64,000 nucleotides of DNA. Source: Litoditis marina. Lineage: Eukaryota; Nematoda; Chromadorea; Rhabditida; Rhabditidae. Position 1 is the first letter of the stretch, and the number at the start of each line of letters is the position of its first letter. A model generated the notes under the pieces. The model searched no databases. It saw only the letters and a list, made by a program, of their open reading frames with translations, and had not been told where the DNA came from. This document shows positions 23,509-37,800 of this stretch, in pieces. The stretch lies in the NCBI GenBank assembly GCA_964036275.1, contig CAXIWQ010000181.1, positions 1 to 64,000 of the forward strand. Direction: 5' to 3'. Position numbers and translations under genes: made by a program.

Positions 23509-26400
23509 CGCGTTAATTTGTCTTTTGTGGTTGTGCGCCACAGAATATAAAGTCGTATTAGGTTTTTGTAGTTGGGAGCAACAGACTTGATAGCCGTATG
23601 ATTTTTTTTCTTCTGTAGGTGCAAGGCAAAGAGTCAAAAACCGCGTTAATTTGTATTTGGTGGATGTGCGCCACAAAATAGATTGTCGTATTAGGTTTTT
23701 GTAGCTGGGAGCAACAGACTTGATAGCCGTATGAACTTTTTTCTGTAGCTGCAAGGCAAAGAGTCAATAACCGCGTTAAGTCGTCTTTTGTGGCTGTGCG
23801 CCACAGAATATACAGTCGTCTTAGGTTTTTGTATCTGGGAGCAACAGACTTGATAGCCGTATGAACTTTTTTCTGTAGCTGCAAGGCAAAGAGTCAAAAA
23901 CCGCGTTAAGTCGTCTTTTGTGGCTGTGCGCCACAGAATATATAGTCGTGTTAGGTCTTTGTAGCTGGGAGCAACATACTTGATAGCCGTATAAACTTTT
24001 TTTTGTAGCTTTACGGCAAAGAGTCAATAACCGCGTTAATTTGTCTTTTGTGGCTGTGCGCCACAGAATATGAAGTCGTATTAGGTTTTTGTAGCTGGGA
24101 GCAACAGACTTGATAGCCGTATAAACTTTTCTCTGTAGCTGCAAGCCAACAAGTCGATAACCGCGATAATTTGTTTTTGTGGCTGTGCGCCACAGAATAT
24201 AAAGTCGTATTAGGTTTTCGTAGCTGGGAGCAACAGACTTGATAGCCGTATGAACTTTTTTCTGTAGCTGCAAGGCAAAGAGGTAATAACCGCGTTAATT
24301 TGTCTTTTGTGGCTGTGCGCCACAGAATAGATTGTCGTATCAGGTTTTTGTAGCTGGGAGCAACAGACTTGATAGCCGTATGAACTTTTCTCTGTAGCTG
24401 CAAGCCAACAAGTCGATAACCGCGATATTTTGTGTTTTGTGGCTGTGCGCCACAGAATATAAAGTCGTATTAGGTTTTCGTAGCTGGGAGCAACAGACTT
24501 GATAGCCGTATGATTTTTTTCTGTAGCTGCAAGGCAAAGAGTCAATAACCGCGTTAAGTCGTCTTTTGTGGCTGTGCGCCACAGAATATATAGTCGTGTT
24601 AGGTCTTTGTAGCTGGGAGCAACATACTTGATAGCCGTATAAACTTTTTTTTGTAGCTTTACGGCAAAGAGTCAATAACCGCGTTAATTTGTCTTTTGTG
24701 GCTGTGCGCCACAGAATATGAAGTCGTATTAGGTTTTTGTAGCTGGGAGCAACAGACTTGATAGCCGTATAAACTTTTCTCTGTAACTGCAAGCCAAAAA
24801 GTCGATAACCGCGTTAATTCGTATTTTGTGGCTGTGCGCCACAGAATAGATTGTCGTATTAGGTGTTTGTATCTGGGAGCAACAGATTTGATAGTCGTAT
24901 GAACTTTTCTCTGTAACTGCAAGCCAAAAAGTCGATAATCGCGTTAATTCGTATTTTGTGGCTGTGCGCCACAGAATAGATTGTCGTATTAGGTGTTTGT
25001 ATCTGGGAGCAACAGATTTGATAGCCGTATGAAATATTCTCTGTAACTGCGAGGCAAAGAGTCAATAACCGCGTTGATTCGTCTTTTGTGGCTGTGCGCC
25101 ACAGAATATATAGTCGTATTAGGTTTTTGTAGCTGGGAGCAACAGACTTGATAGCCGTATGATTTTTTTTTGTAGCTGCAAGTCAAAATGTCAATAACCG
25201 CGTTAATTCGTCTTTGTGGCTGTGCGCCACAGAATAGATTGTCGTATTAGGTTTCTTATTCAATTCAATTCGCGTCAATTCGTATTTTGTGGCTGTGCGC
25301 CACAGAATAGATAGTCGTATTAGGTTTTTGTAGCTGGGAGCAACATACTTGATAGCCGTATAACCTTTTTCCTGTAGCTGCACGGCAAAGAGTCAATAAC
25401 CGCGTTAATTTGTCTTTTGTGGCTGTGCGCCACAGAATATAAAGTCGTATTAGGTTTTTCTAGCTGGGAGCAACATACTTGATAGCCGTATAAACTTTTT
25501 TCTGTAGCTGCAAGGCAAAGAGTCAATAACCGCGTTAATTCGTATTTTGTGGCTGTGTGCCACAGAAAAGATAGTTGTATTAGGTTTTTGTAGTTGGGAG
25601 CAACAGACTTGATTGCCGTATGAGTTTTTTTTTCTGTAACTGCAAGCCGAAGAGTCGATAACCGCGTTAATTCGTATTTCGTGGCTGTGCGCCACAGAAT
25701 AGATAATCGTATTAGGTTTTTGTAGGTGGGAGCAACAGACTTGATAGCCGTATAAACTTTTTTCTGTAGCTGCAAGGCAAAGAGTCAATAACCGCGTTAA
25801 TTTGTCTTTTGTGGTTGTGCGCCACAGAATATAAAGTCGTATTAGGTTTTTGTAGTTGGGAGCAACAGACTTGATAGCCGTATGATTTTTTTCTTCTGTA
25901 GGTGCAAGGCAAAGAGTCAATAACCGCGTTAATTTGTATTTGGTGGATGTGCGCCACAAAATAGATTGTCGTATTAGGTTTTTGTAGCTGGGAGCAACAG
26001 ACTTGATAGCCGTATGAACTTTTTTCTGTAGCTGCAAGGCGAAGAGTCAATAACCGCGTTAAGTCGTCTTTTGTGGCTGTGCGCCACAGAATATACAGTC
26101 GTCTTAGGTTTTTGTATCTGGGAGCAACAGACTTGATAGCCGTATGAACTTTTTTCTGTAGCTGCAAGGCAAAGAGTCAAAAACCGCGTTAAGTCGTCTT
26201 TTGTGGCTGTGCGCCACAGAATATATAGTCGTGTTAGGTCTTTGTAGCTGGGAGCAACATACTTGATAGCCGTATAAACTTTTTTTTGTAGCTTTACGGC
26301 AAAGAGTCAATAACCGCGTTAATTTGTCTTTTGTGGCTGTGCGCCACAGAATATGAAGTCGTATTAGGTTTTTGTAGCTGGGAGCAACAGACTTGATAGC
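23030..26400 (+). repeat. Duplicated tract with offset 2,283 bp, interrupted by the junction at 25255
   Basis: Marked units at about 23166-24120 recur at 25450-26400. The offset is not a whole number of monomers because a 316-bp net loss lies between the copies; adding it back gives 2,599 bp, or 20 monomers minus one base. Separately, about 24180-25254 recurs at 27371-28445 (offset 3,191) and 25271-25455 at 28778-28962 (offset 3,507), the difference again being 316. Confidence 0.85.
25255..25270. other. Illegitimate junction with 16-bp filler inside the satellite
   Basis: The unit breaks after GTCGTATTAGGTTT. The next 16 bases, CTTATTCAATTCAATT, are not satellite, and satellite resumes at CGCGTCAATTCG. 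Compared with the related copy at 28374-28900, bases equivalent to 28446-28777 (332 bp) are missing. The filler repeats CAATTC, which also occurs just beyond the junction at CGCGTCAATTCG, so it looks copied from the adjacent end. This is the only non-satellite insertion I noticed in the array. Confidence 0.9.
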
Positions 26401-29303
26401 CGTATAAACTTTTCTCTGTAACTGCAAGCCAAAAAGTCGATAACCGCGTTAATTCGTATTTTGTGGCTGTGCGCCACAGAATAGATTGTCGTATTAGGTG
26501 TGTGTATCTGGGAGCAACAGATTTGATAGCCGTATGAACTTTTCTCTGTAACTGCAAGCCAAAAAGTCGATAACCGCGTTAATTCGTATTTTGTGGCTGT
26601 GCGCCACAGAATAGATTGTCGTATTAGGTGTTTGTATCTGGGAGCAACAGATTTGATAGCCGTATGAAATATTCTCTGTAACTGCGAGGCAAAGAGTCAA
26701 TAACCGCGTTAATTCGTCTTTTGTGGCTGTGCGCCACAGAATATATAGTCGTATTAGGTTTTTGTAGCTGGGAGCAACAGACTTGATAGCCGTATGATTT
26801 TTTTTTGTAGCTGCAAGTCAAAATGTCAATAACCGCGTTAATTCGTCTTTGTGGCTGTGCGCCACAGAATAGATTGTCGTATTAGGTTTTTGTAGCTGGG
26901 AGCAACAGATTTGATAGCCGTATGAAATGTTCTCTGTAACTGCGAGGCAAAGAGTCAATAACCGCGTTAATTCGTCTTTTGTGGCTGTGCGCCACAGAAT
27001 ATATAGTCGTATTAGGTTTTTGTAGCTGGAAGCAACAGACTTGATAGCCGTATGAACTTTTCTCTGTAGCTGCAAGCCAACAAGTCGATAACCGCGATAA
27101 TTTGTTTTTGTGGCTGTGCGCCACAGAATAGATTGTCGTATTAGGTTTTTGTAGCTGGGAGCAACAGATTTGATAGCCGTATGAAATATTCTTTGTAGCT
27201 GCAAGGCAAAGAGTCGATAACCGCGTCAATTCGTATTTTGTGGCTGTGCGCCACAGAATAGATAGTCGTATTAGGTTTTTGTAGCTGGGAGCAACATACT
27301 TGATAGCCGTATAACCTTTTTCCTGTAGCTGCACGGCAAAGAGTCAATAACCGCGTTAATTTGTCTTTTGTGGCTGTGCGCCACAGAATATAAAGTCGTA
27401 TTAGGTTTTCGTAGCTGGGAGCAACAGACTTGATAGCCGTATGAACTTTTTTCTGTAGCTGCAAGGCAAAGAGGTAATAACCGCGTTAATTTGTCTTTTG
27501 TGGCTGTGCGCCACAGAATAGATTGTCGTATCAGGTTTTTGTAGCTGGGAGCAACAGACTTGATAGCCGTATGAACTTTTCTCTGTAGCTGCAAGCCAAC
27601 AAGTCGATAACCGCGATATTTTGTGTTTTGTGGCTGTGCGCCACAGAATATAAAGTCGTATTAGGTTTTCGTAGCTGGGAGCAACAGACTTGATAGCCGT
27701 ATGATTTTTTTCTGTAGCTGCAAGGCAAAGAGTCAATAACCGCGTTAAGTCGTCTTTTGTGGCTGTGCGCCACAGAATATATAGTCGTGTTAGGTCTTTG
27801 TAGCTGGGAGCAACATACTTGATAGCCGTATAAACTTTTTTTTGTAGCTTTACGGCAAAGAGTCAATAACCGCGTTAATTTGTCTTTTGTGGCTGTGCGC
27901 CACAGAATATGAAGTCGTATTAGGTTTTTGTAGCTGGGAGCAACAGACTTGATAGCCGTATAAACTTTGCTCTGTAACTGCAAGCCAAAAAGTCGATAAC
28001 CGCGTTAATTCGTATTTTGTGGCTGTGCGCCACAGAATAGATTGTCGTATTAGGTGTTTGTATCTGGGAGCAACAGATTTGATAGCCGTATGAACTTTTC
28101 TCTGTAACTGCAAGCCAAAAAGTCGATAATCGCGTTAATTCGTATTTTGTGGCTGTGCGCCACAGAATAGATTGTCGTATTAGGTGTTTGTATCTGGGAG
28201 CAACAGATTTGATAGCCGTATGAAATATTCTCTGTAACTGCGAGGCAAAGAGTCAATAACCGCGTTGATTCGTCTTTTGTGGCTGTGCGCCACAGAATAT
28301 ATAGTCGTATTAGGTTTTTGTAGCTGGGAGCAACAGACTTGATAGCCGTATGATTTTTTTTTGTAGCTGCAAGTCAAAATGTCAATAACCGCGTTAATTC
28401 GTCTTTGTGGCTGTGCGCCACAGAATAGATTGTCGTATTAGGTTTTTGTAGCTGGGAGCAACAGATTTGATAGCCGTATGAAATGTTCTCTGTAACTGCG
28501 AGGCAAAGAGTCAATAACCGCGTTAATTCGTCTTTTGTGGCTGTGCGCCACAGAATATATAGTCGTATTAGGTTTTTGTAGCTGGAAGCAACAGACTTGA
28601 TAGCCGTATGAACTTTTCTCTGTAGCTGCAAGCCAACAAGTCGATAACCGCGATAATTTGTTTTTGTGGCTGTGCGCCACAGAATAGATTGTCGTATTAG
28701 GTTTTTGTAGCTGGGAGCAACAGATTTGATAGCCGTATGGAATATTCTCTGTAGCTGCAAGGCAAAGAGTCGATAACCGCGTCAATTCGTATTTTGTGGC
28801 TGTGCGCCACAGAATAGATAGTCGTATTAGGTTTTTGTAGCTGGGAGCAACATACTTGATAGCCGTATAACCTTTTTCCTGTAGCTGCACGGCAAAGAGT
28901 CAATAACCGCGTTAATTTGTCTTTTGTGGCTGTGCGCCACAGAATAAAAAGTCGTATTAGGTTTTCGTAGCTGGGAGCAACAGACTTGATAGCCGTATGA
29001 ACTTTTTTCTGTAGCTGCAAGGCAAAGAGGTAATAACCGCGTTAATTTGTCTTTTGTGGCTGTGCGCCACAGAATAGATTGTCGTATCAGGTTTTTGTAG
29101 CTGGGAGCAACAGACTTGATAGCCGTATGAACTTTTCTCTGTAGCTGCAAGCCAACAAGTCGATAACCGCGATATTTTGTGCTTTGTGGCTGTGCGCCAC
29201 AGAATATAAAGTCGTATTAGGTTTTCGTAGCTGGGAGCAACAGACTTGATAGCCGTATGATTTTTTTCTGTAGCTGCAAGGCAAAGAGTCAATAACCGCG
29301 TTA
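26185..29303 (+). repeat. HOR pair, period about 1,556 bp (12 monomers)
   Basis: Copies are about 26185-27740 and 27741-29303. They share the ordered GTAGCTTTACGG, GGTGTTTGTATCTGGG, AAGTCAAAATGTC, CGATAATTTG and TATAACCTTTTTCC units. Single differences include GTGTGTGTATCTGG near 26500 and GTATGGAATATT near 28737. Confidence 0.87.
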
Positions 29304-30500
29304 ATTTGTCTTTTGTGGCTGTGCGCCACAGAATATAAAGTCGTATTAGGTTTTCGTAGCTGGGAGCAACAGACTTGATAGCCGTATGATTTTTTTTCTG
29401 TAGCTGCAAGGCAAAGAGTCAATAACCGCGTTAATTTGTCTTTTGTGGCTGTGCGCCACAGAATAGATTGTCGTATCAGGTTTTTGTAGCTGGGAGCAAC
29501 AGACTTGATAGCCGTATGAACTTTTCTCTGTAGCTGCAAGCCAACAAGTCGATAACCGCGATATTTCGTGTTTTGTGGCTGTGCGCCACAGAATATAAAG
29601 TCGTATTAGGTTTTCGTAGCTGGGAGCAACAGACTTGATAGCCGTATGATTTTTTTTCTGTAGCTGCAAGGCAAAGAGTCAATAACCGCGTTAATTTGTC
29701 TTTTGTGGCTGTGCGCCACAGAATAGATTGTCGTATTAGGTTTTTGTAGCTGGGAGCAACAGATTTGATAGCCGTATGAAATATTCTCTGTAACTGCGAA
29801 GCAAAGAGTCAATAACCGCGTTAATTCGTCTTTTGTGGCTGTGCGCCACAGAATATATAGTCGTATTAGGTTTTTGTAGCTAGGAGCAACAGACTTGATA
29901 GCCGTATGAACTGTTCTCTGTAGCTGCAAGGCAAAGAGTCGATAACCGCGTTAATTCGTATTTTGTGGCTGTGCGCCACAGAATAGATAGTCGTATTAGG
30001 TTTTTTTAGCTGGGAGCAACATACTTGATAGCCGTATAACCTTTTTCCTGTAGCTGCACGGCAAAGAGTCAATAACCGCGTAAATTTGTCTTTTGTGGCT
30101 GTGCGCCACAGAATATAAAGTCGTATTAGGTTTTCGTAGCTGGGAGCAACAGACTTGATAGCCGTATGAATTTTTTTCTGTAGCCGCAAGGCAAAGAGGT
30201 AATAACCGCGTTAATTTGTCTTTTGTGGCTGTGCGCCACAGAATAGATTGTCGTATCAGGTTTTTGTAGCTGGGAGCAACAGACTTGATAGCCGTATGAA
30301 CTTTTCTCTGTAGCTGCAAGCCAACAAGTCGATAACCGCGATAATTCGTATTTTGTGGCTGTGGGCCACAGAATAGATTGTCGTATTAGGTTTTTGTAGC
30401 TGGGAGCAACAGATTTGATAGCCGTATGAACTGTTCTTTGTAGCTGCAAGGCAAAGAGTCGATAACCGCGTTTATTCGTATTTTGTGGCTGTGCGCCACA
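29304..30500 (+). repeat. Satellite tract related to the following 2,336-bp HOR
   Basis: Units from about 29340 to 30330 recur from about 31290 at an offset of 1,946 bp (15 monomers minus 4 bases) and again 2,336 bp later. The shorter spacing indicates loss of about three monomers on this side, or their gain in the next block. Confidence 0.8.
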
Positions 30501-33500
30501 GAATAGATAGTCGTATTAGGTTTTTGTAGCTGGGAGCAACATATTTGATAGCCGTATAACCTTTTTCCTGTAGCTGCACGGCAAAGAGTCAATAACCGCG
30601 TTAATTTGTCTTTGTGGCTGTGCGCCACAGAATATATAGTCGTATTAGGTTTTTGTAGCTGGGAGCAACAGACTTGATAGCCGTATGATTTTTTTTTGTA
30701 GCTGCAAGTCAAAATGTCAATAACCGCGTTAATTCGTCTTTGTGGCTGTGCGCCACAGAATAGATTGTCGTATTAGGTTTTTGTAGCTGGGAGCAACAGA
30801 TTTGATAGCCGTATGAAATGTTCTCTGTAACTGCGAGGCAAAGAGTCAATAACCGCGTTAATTCGTCTTTTGTGGCTGTGCGCCACAGAATATATAGTCG
30901 TATTAGGTTTTTGTAGCTGTAAGCAACAGACTTGATAGCCGTATGAACTTTTCTCTGTAGCTGCAAGCCAACAAGTCGATAACCGCGATAATTTGTTTTT
31001 GTGGCTGTGCGCCACAGAATAGATTGTCGTATTAGGTTTTTGTAGCTGGGAGCAACAGATTTGATAGCCGTATGAAATATTCTCTGTAGCTGCAAGGCAA
31101 AGAGTCGATAACCGCGTCAATTCGTATTTTGTGGCTGTGCGCCACAGAATAGATAGTCGTATTAGGTTTTCGTAGCTGGGAGCAACAGACTTGATAGCCT
31201 TATGATTTTTTTTCTGTAGCTGCAAGGCAAAGAGTCAATAACCGCGTTAATTTGTCTTTTGTGGCTGTGCGCCACAGAATATAAAGTCGTATTAGGTTTT
31301 CGTAGCTGGGAGCAACAGACTTGATAGCCGTATGATTTTTTTTCTGTAGCTGCAAGGCAAAGAGTCAATAACCGCGTTAATTTGTCTTTTGTGGCTGTGC
31401 GCCACAGAATAGATTGTCGTATCAGGTTTTTGTAGCTGGGAGCAACAGACTTGATAGCCGTATGAACTTTTCTCTGTAGCTGCAAGCCAACAAGTCGATA
31501 ACCGCGATATTTCGTGTTTTGTGGCTGTGCGCCACAGAATATATAGTCGTATTAGGTTTTCGTAGCTGGGAGCAACAGACTTGATAGCCGTATGATTTTT
31601 TTTCTGTAGCTGCAAGGCAAAGAGTCAATAACCGCGTTAATTTGTCTTTTGTGGCTGTGCGCCACAGAATAGATTGTCGTATTAGGTTTTTGTAGCTGGG
31701 AGCAACAGATTTGATAGCCGTATGAAATATTCTCTGTAACTGCGAGGCAAAGAGTCAATAACCGCGTTAATTCGTCTTTTGTGGCTGTGCGCCACAGAAT
31801 ATATAGTCGTATTAGGTTTTTGTAGCTGGGAGCAACAGACTTGATAGCCGTATGAACTGTTCTCTGTAGCTGCAAGGCAAAGAGTCGATAACCGCGTTAA
31901 TTCGTATTTTGTGGCTGTGCGCCACAGAATAGATAGTCGTATTAGGTTTCTTTAGCTGGGAGCAACATACTTGATAGCCGTATAACCTTTTTCCTGTAGC
32001 TGCACGGCAAAGAGTCAATAACCGCGTAAATTTGTCTTTTGTGGCTGTGCGCCACAGAATATAAAGTCGTATTAGGTTTTCGTAGCTGGGAGCAACAGAC
32101 TTGATAGCCGTATGAATTTTTTTCTGTAGCCGCAAGGCAAAGAGGTAATAACCGCGTTAATTTGTCTTTTGTGGCTGTGCGCCACAGAATAGATTGTCGT
32201 ATCAGGTTTTTGTAGCTGGGAGCAACAGACTTGATAGCCGTATGAACTTTTCTCTGTAGCTGCAAGCCAACAAGTCGATAACCGCGATAATTCGTATTTT
32301 GTGGCTGTGCGCCACAGAATAGATTGTCGTATTAGGTTTTTGTAGCTGGGAGCAACAGATTTGATAGCCGTATGAACTGTTCTTTGTAGCTGCAAGCCAA
32401 CAAGTCGATAACCGCGTTAATTCGTATTTTGTGGCTGTGCGCCACAGAATAGATAGTCGTATTAGGTTTTTGTAGCTGGGAGCAACAGACTTGATAGCCG
32501 TATGAACTGTTCTTTGTAGCTGCAAGCCAACAAGTCGATAACCGCGTTAATTCGTATTTTGTGGCTGTGCGCCACAGAATAGATTGTCGTATCAGGTTTT
32601 TGTAGCTGGGAACAACAGACTTGATAGCCGTATGAACTTTTCTCTGTAGCTGCAAGCCAACAAGTCGATAACCGCGATATTTCGTGTTTTGTGGCTGTGC
32701 GCCACAGAATATAAAGTCGTATTAGGTTTTTGTAGCTGGGAGCAACAGACTTGATAGCCGTATAAACTTTTTTCTGTAGCTGCAAGGCAAAAAGGTAATA
32801 ACCGCTTTAATTTGTCTTTTGTGGCTGTGCGCCACAGAATAGATAGTCGTATTAGGTTTTTGTAGCTGGGAGCAACATATTTGATAGCCGTATAACCTTT
32901 TTCCTGTAGCTGCACGGCAAAGAGTCAATAACCGCGTTAATTTGTCTTTGTGGCTGTGCGCCACAGAATATATAGTCGTATTAGGTTTTTGTAGCTGGGA
33001 GCAACAGACTTGATAGCCGTATGATTTTTTTTTGTAGCTGCAAGTCAAAATGTCAATAACCGCGTTAATTCGTCTTTGTGGCTGTGCGCCACAGAATAGA
33101 TTGTCGTATTAGGTTTTTGTAGCTGGGAGCAACAGATTTGATAGCCGTATGAAATGTTCTCTGTAACTGCGAGGCAAAGAGTCAATAACCGCGTTAATTC
33201 GTCTTTTGTGGCTGTGCGCCACAGAATATATAGTCGTATTAGGTTTTTGTAGCTGTAAGCAACAGACTTGATAGCCGTATGAACTTTTCTCTGTAGCTGC
33301 AAGCCAACAAGTCGATAACCGCGATAATTTGTTTTTGTGGCTGTGCGCCACAGAATAGATTGTCGTATTAGGTTTTTGTAGCTGGGAGCAACAGATTTGA
33401 TAGCCGTATGAAATATTCTCTGTAGCTGCAAGGCAAAGAGTCGATAACCGCGTCAATTCGTATTTTGTGGCTGTGCGCCACAGAATAGATAGTCGTATTA

Positions 33501-34810
33501 GGTTTTCGTAGCTGGGAGCAACAGACTTGATAGCCTTATGATTTTTTTTCTGTAGCTGCAAGGCAAAGAGTCAATAACCGCGTTAATTTGTCTTTTGTGG
33601 CTGTGCGCCACAGAATATAAAGTCGTATTAGGTTTTCGTAGCTGGGAGCAACAGACTTGATAGCCGTATGATTTTTTTTCTGTAGCTGCAAGGCAAAGAG
33701 TCAATAACCGCGTTAATTTGTCTTTTGTGGCTGTGCGCCACAGAATAGATTGTCGTATCAGGTTTTTGTAGCTGGGAGCAACAGACTTGATAGCCGTATG
33801 AACTTTTCTCTGTAGCTGCAAGCCAACAAGTCGATAACCGCGATATTTCGTGTTTTGTGGCTGTGCGCCACAGAATATATAGTCGTATTAGGTTTTCGTA
33901 GCTGGGAGCAACAGACTTGATAGCCGTATGATTTTTTTTCTGTAGCTGCAAGGCAAAGAGTCAATAACCGCGTTAATTTGTCTTTTGTGGCTGTGCGCCA
34001 CAGAATAGATTGTCGTATTAGGTTTTTGTAGCTGGGAGCAACAGATTTGATAGCCGTATGAAATATTCTCTGTAACTGCGAGGCAAAGAGTCAATAACCG
34101 CGTTAATTCGTCTTTTGTGGCTGTGCGCCACAGAAAATATAGTCGTATTAGGTTTTTGTAGCTGGGAGCAACAGACTTGATAGCCGTATGAACTGTTCTC
34201 TGTAGCTGCAAGGCAAAGAGTCGATAACCGCGTTAATTCGTATTTTGTGGCTGTGCGCCACAGAATAGATAGTCGTATTAGGTTTCTTTAGCTGGGAGCA
34301 ACATACTTGATAGCCGTATAACCTTTTTCCTGTAGCTGCACGGCAAAGAGTCAATAACCGCGTAAATTTGTCTTTTGTGGCTGTGCGCCACAGAATATAA
34401 AGTCGTATTAGGTTTTCGTAGCTGGGAGCAACAGACTTGATAGCCGTATGAATTTTTTTCTGTAGCCGCAAGGCAAAGAGGTAATAACCGCGTTAATTTG
34501 TCTTTTGTGGCTGTGCGCCACAGAATAGATTGTCGTATCAGGTTTTTGTAGCTGGGAGCAACAGACTTGATAGCCGTATGAACTTTTCTCTGTAGCTGCA
34601 AGCCAACAAGTCGATAACCGCGATAATTCGTATTTTGTGGCTGTGCGCCACAGAATAGATTGTCGTATTAGGTTTTTGTAGCTGGGAGCAACAGATTTGA
34701 TAGCCGTATGAACTGTTCTTTGTAGCTGCAAGCCAACAAGTCGATAACCGCGTTAATTCGTATTTTGTGGCTGTGCGCCACAGAATAGATAGTCGTATTA
34801 GGTTTTTGTA
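30500..34810 (+). repeat. HOR pair, period about 2,336 bp (18 monomers)
   Basis: Copy 1 is about 30500-32835 and copy 2 about 32836-34810, the second being truncated. Both contain the GTAGCTGTAAGC unit, a TATGATT unit preceded by AGCCTT instead of AGCCGT, the GTAGCCGCAAGG unit and the GTTTCTTTAGCTGG unit. Confidence 0.88.
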
Positions 34811-34899
34811 GCTGGGAGCAACATATTTGATAGCCGTATAACCTTTTTCCTGTAGCTGCACGGCAAAGAGTCGATAACCGCGTTAAATCGTATTTTGTG

Positions 34900-37800
34900 G
34901 CTGTGCGCCACAGAATAGATTGTCGTATCAGGTTTTTGTAGCTGGGAACAACAGACTTGATAGCCGTATGAACTTTTCTCTGTAGCTGCAAGCCAACAAG
35001 TCGATAACCGCGATATTTCGTGTTTTGTGGCTGTGCGCCACAGAATATAAAGTCGTATTAGGTTTTTGTAGCTGGGAGCAACAGACTTGATAGCCGTATA
35101 AACTTTTTTCTGTAGCTGCAAGGCAAAAAGGTAATAACCGCTTTAATTTGTCTTTTGTGGCTGTGCGCCACAGAATATAAAGTCGTATTAGGTTTTTGTA
35201 GCTGGGAGCAACAGATTTGATAGCCGTATGAAATATTCTCTGTAACTGCGAGGCAAAGAGTCAATAACCGCGTTAATTCGTCTTTTGTGGCTGTGCGCCA
35301 CAGAATATATAGTCGTATTAGGTTTTTGTAGCTGGAAGCAACAGACTTGATAGCCGTATGAACTTTTCTCTGTAGCTGCAAGCCAACAAGTCGATAACCG
35401 CGATAATTTGTTTTTGTGGCTGTGCGCCACAGAATAGATTGTCGTATTAGGTTTTTGTAGCTGGGAGCAACATATTTGATAGCCGTATGAAATTTTCTCT
35501 GTAGCTGCAAGGCAAAGAGTCGATAACCGCGTCAATTCGTATTTTGTGGCTGTGCGCCACAGAATAGATAGTCGTATTAGGTTTTTGTAGCTGGGAGCAA
35601 CATACTTGATAGCCGTATAACCTTTTTCCTGTAGCTGCACGGCAAAGAGTCAATAACCGCGTTAATTTGTCTTTTGTGGCTGTGCGCCACAGAATATAAA
35701 GTCGTATTAGGTTTTCGTAGCTGGGAGCAACAGACTTGATAGCCGTATGAACTTTTTTCTGTAGCTGCAAGGCAAAGAGGTAATAACCGCGTTAATTTGT
35801 CTTTTGTGGCTGTGCGCCACAGAATAGATTGTCGTATCAGGTTTTTGTAGCTGGGAGCAACAGACTTGATAGCCGTATGAACTTTTCTCTGTAGCTGCAA
35901 GCCAACAAGTCGATAACCGCGATATTTTGTGTTTTGTGGCTGTGCGCCACAGAATATAAAGTCGTATTAGGTTTTCGTAGCTGGGAGCAACAGACTTGAT
36001 AGCCGTATGATTTTTTTCTGTAGCTGCAAGGCAAAGAGTCAATAACCGCGTTAATTTGTCTTTTGTGGCTGTGCGCCACAGAATATAAAGTCGTATTAGG
36101 TTTTCGTAGCTGGGAGCAACAGACTTGATAGCCGTATGTTTTTTTTTCTGTAACTGCAAGGCAAAGAGTCAATAACCGCGTTAATTTGTCTTTTGTGGCT
36201 GTGCGCCACAGAATAGATTGTCGTATCAGGTTTTTGTAGCTGGGAGCAACAGACTTGATAGCCGTATGAACTTTTCTCTGTAGCTGCAAGCCAACAAGTC
36301 GATAACCGCGATATTTCGTGTTTTGTGGCTGTGCGCCACAGAATATAAAGTCGTATTAGGTTTTTGTAGCTGGGAGCAACAGACTTGATAGCCGTATAAA
36401 CTTTTTTCTGTAGCTGCAAGGCAAAAAGGTAATAACCGCTTTAATTTGTCTTTTGTGGCTGTGCGCCACAGAATATAAAGTCGTATTAGGTTTTTGTAGC
36501 TGGGAGCAACAGATTTGATAGCCGTATGAAATGTTCTCTGTAACTGCGAGGCAAAGAGTCAATAACCGCGTTAATTCGTCTTTTGTGGCTGTGCGCCACA
36601 GAATATATAGTCGTATTAGGTTTTTGTAGCTGGAAGCAACAGACTTGATAGCCGTATGAACTTTTCTCTGTAGCTGCAAGCCAACAAGTCGATAACCGCG
36701 ATAATTTGTTTTTGTGGCTGTGCGCCACAGAATAGATTGTCGTATTAGGTTTTTGTAGCTGGGAGCAACAGATTTGATAGCCGTATGAAATTTTCTCTGT
36801 AGCTGCAAGGCAAAGAGTCGATAACCGCGTCAATTCGTATTTTGTGGCTGTGCGCCACAGAATAGATAGTCGTATTAGGTTTTTGTAGCTGGGAGCAACA
36901 TACTTGATAGCCGTATAACCTTTTTCCTGTAGCTGCACGGCAAAGAGTCAATAACCGCGTTAATTTGTCTTTTGTGGCTGTGCGCCACAGAATATAAAGT
37001 CGTATTAGGTTTTCGTAGCTGGGAGCAACAGACTTGATAGCCGTATGAACTTTTTTCTGTAGCTGCAAGGCAAAGAGGTAATAACCGCGTTAATTTGTCT
37101 TTTGTGGCTGTGCGCCACAGAATAGATTGTCGTATCAGGTTTTTGTAGCTGGGAGCAACAGACTTGATAGCCGTATGAACTTTTCTCTGTAGCTGCAAGC
37201 CAACAAGTCGATAACCGCGATATTTTGTGTTTTGTGGCTGTGCGCCACAGAATATAAAGTCGTATTAGGTTTTCGTAGCTGGGAGCAACAGACTTGATAG
37301 CCGTATGATTTTTTTTCTGTAGCTGCAAGGCAAAGAGTCAATAACCGCGTTAATTTGTCTTTTGTGGCTGTGCGCCACAGAATATAAAGTCGTATTAGGT
37401 TTTCGTAGCTGGGAGCAACAGACTTGATAGCCGTATGTTTTTTTTTCTGTAGCTGCAAGGCAAAGAGTCAATAACCGCGTTAATTTGTCTTTTGTGGCTG
37501 TGCGCCACAGAATAGATTGTCGTATCAGGTTTTTGTAGCTGGGAGCAACAGACTTGATAGCCGTATGAACTTTTCTCTGTAGCTGCAAGCCAACAAGTCG
37601 ATAACCGCGATATTTCGTGTTTTGTGGCTGTGCGCCACAGAATATAAAGTCGTATTAGGTTTTCGTAGCTGGGAGCAACAGACTTGATAGCCGTATGATT
37701 TTTTTTCTGTAGCTGCAAGGCAAAGAGTCAATAACCGTGTTAATTTGTCTTTTGTGGCTGTGCGCCACAGAATAGATTGTCGTATTAGGTTTTTGTAGCT

